Positions 5,611 through 5,657 of a stretch of DNA of 5,657 nucleotides are shown piece after piece. The position numbers were made by a program, and so were the translations under genes. The DNA comes from an uncultured Blautia sp. (GTDB lineage Bacteria; Bacillota; Clostridia; Lachnospirales; Lachnospiraceae): NCBI GenBank assembly GCA_900552095.1, contig URYM01000132.1:1-5657 (forward strand), read 5' to 3'. Under the pieces are notes generated by a model. The model saw only the letters and a program-made list of their open reading frames with translations, was not told the origin of the DNA and made no database searches. How positions within the stretch are numbered: position 1 is the first letter of the stretch; the number at the start of each line of letters is the position of its first letter.

Positions 5611-5657
5611 CTGTCTCTTATACACATCTCCGAGCCCACGAGACCGTACTAGATCTC
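5611..5657 (-). other. Illumina Nextera i7 adapter with barcode, inverted copy (synthetic)
   Basis: Bases 5611-5629 are the reverse complement of the Tn5 mosaic end (CTGTCTCTTATACACATCT), 5630-5644 the linker, 5645-5652 the index CGTACTAG and 5653-5657 the start of the P7 tail. It is the mirror image of bases 3-49, with the same barcode. The genomic insert ends at about 5610. A minus-strand frame from the adapter ATG (5627-5625) reads MCIRDRGGLSGRN and stops at 5558-5556; it is chimeric and not a gene. Confidence 0.98.

Noticed and set aside
1..5657. Inverted terminal sequences suggesting a 5.6-kb transposon bounded by Tn5-like ends
   Set aside because: The outer bases match commercial linker, barcode and P7 sequence, not only the mosaic end, and no transposase is encoded between them.

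Overview
The window is one sequenced fragment of bacterial DNA (about bases 50 to 5610) with a synthetic Illumina Nextera (Tn5 tagmentation) adapter and the same i7 barcode at both ends, in inverted orientation. The adapters are laboratory sequence. All biological annotation lies between them.

The DNA looks like a gut-type clostridium, most likely Lachnospiraceae. The signs are moderate G+C, strong GGAGG-type ribosome binding sites, a clostridial arginyl-tRNA synthetase, a single-pass Ser/Thr kinase with YGD in place of HRD, and a membrane-anchored Amidase_3 wall hydrolase with a Glu/Pro/Thr-rich stalk. This placement is inferred from protein character, not from a marker-gene search.

Every gene is on the minus strand, so the order of transcription runs from high to low coordinates. 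(1) 4692-5462 is an AT-rich gene for a membrane-anchored protein of unknown function. (2) 4166-4777 is a GC-richer gene for a second small anchored protein. It is interrupted by an in-frame TGA at 4637-4639, and its start overlaps the end of gene 1 by 86 bases in another frame. (3) A near-consensus sigma-A promoter at 4094-4122 drives argS (2289-4055), which is followed by a 14-bp perfect hairpin, probably its terminator. (4) A tight cluster follows: a Ser/Thr kinase (1055-2140), 5 bases, an N-acetylmuramoyl-L-alanine amidase (117-1049), 22 bases, and the first 15 codons of a HAD-family hydrolase (50-94), cut by the adapter.

Together these are a housekeeping tRNA-charging gene flanked by a probable kinase/wall-amidase/HAD operon and by an accessory pair of anchored proteins that shows signs of decay or sequencing error. 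I see no tRNA, rRNA, CRISPR array, insertion sequence or phage gene, and no gap longer than about 150 bases between genes. I find no convincing new defence or mobile system. The points most worth a second look are the adapter ends with their chimeric reading frames, the broken anchored-protein gene, and the unusual PASTA-less kinase coupled to an amidase.
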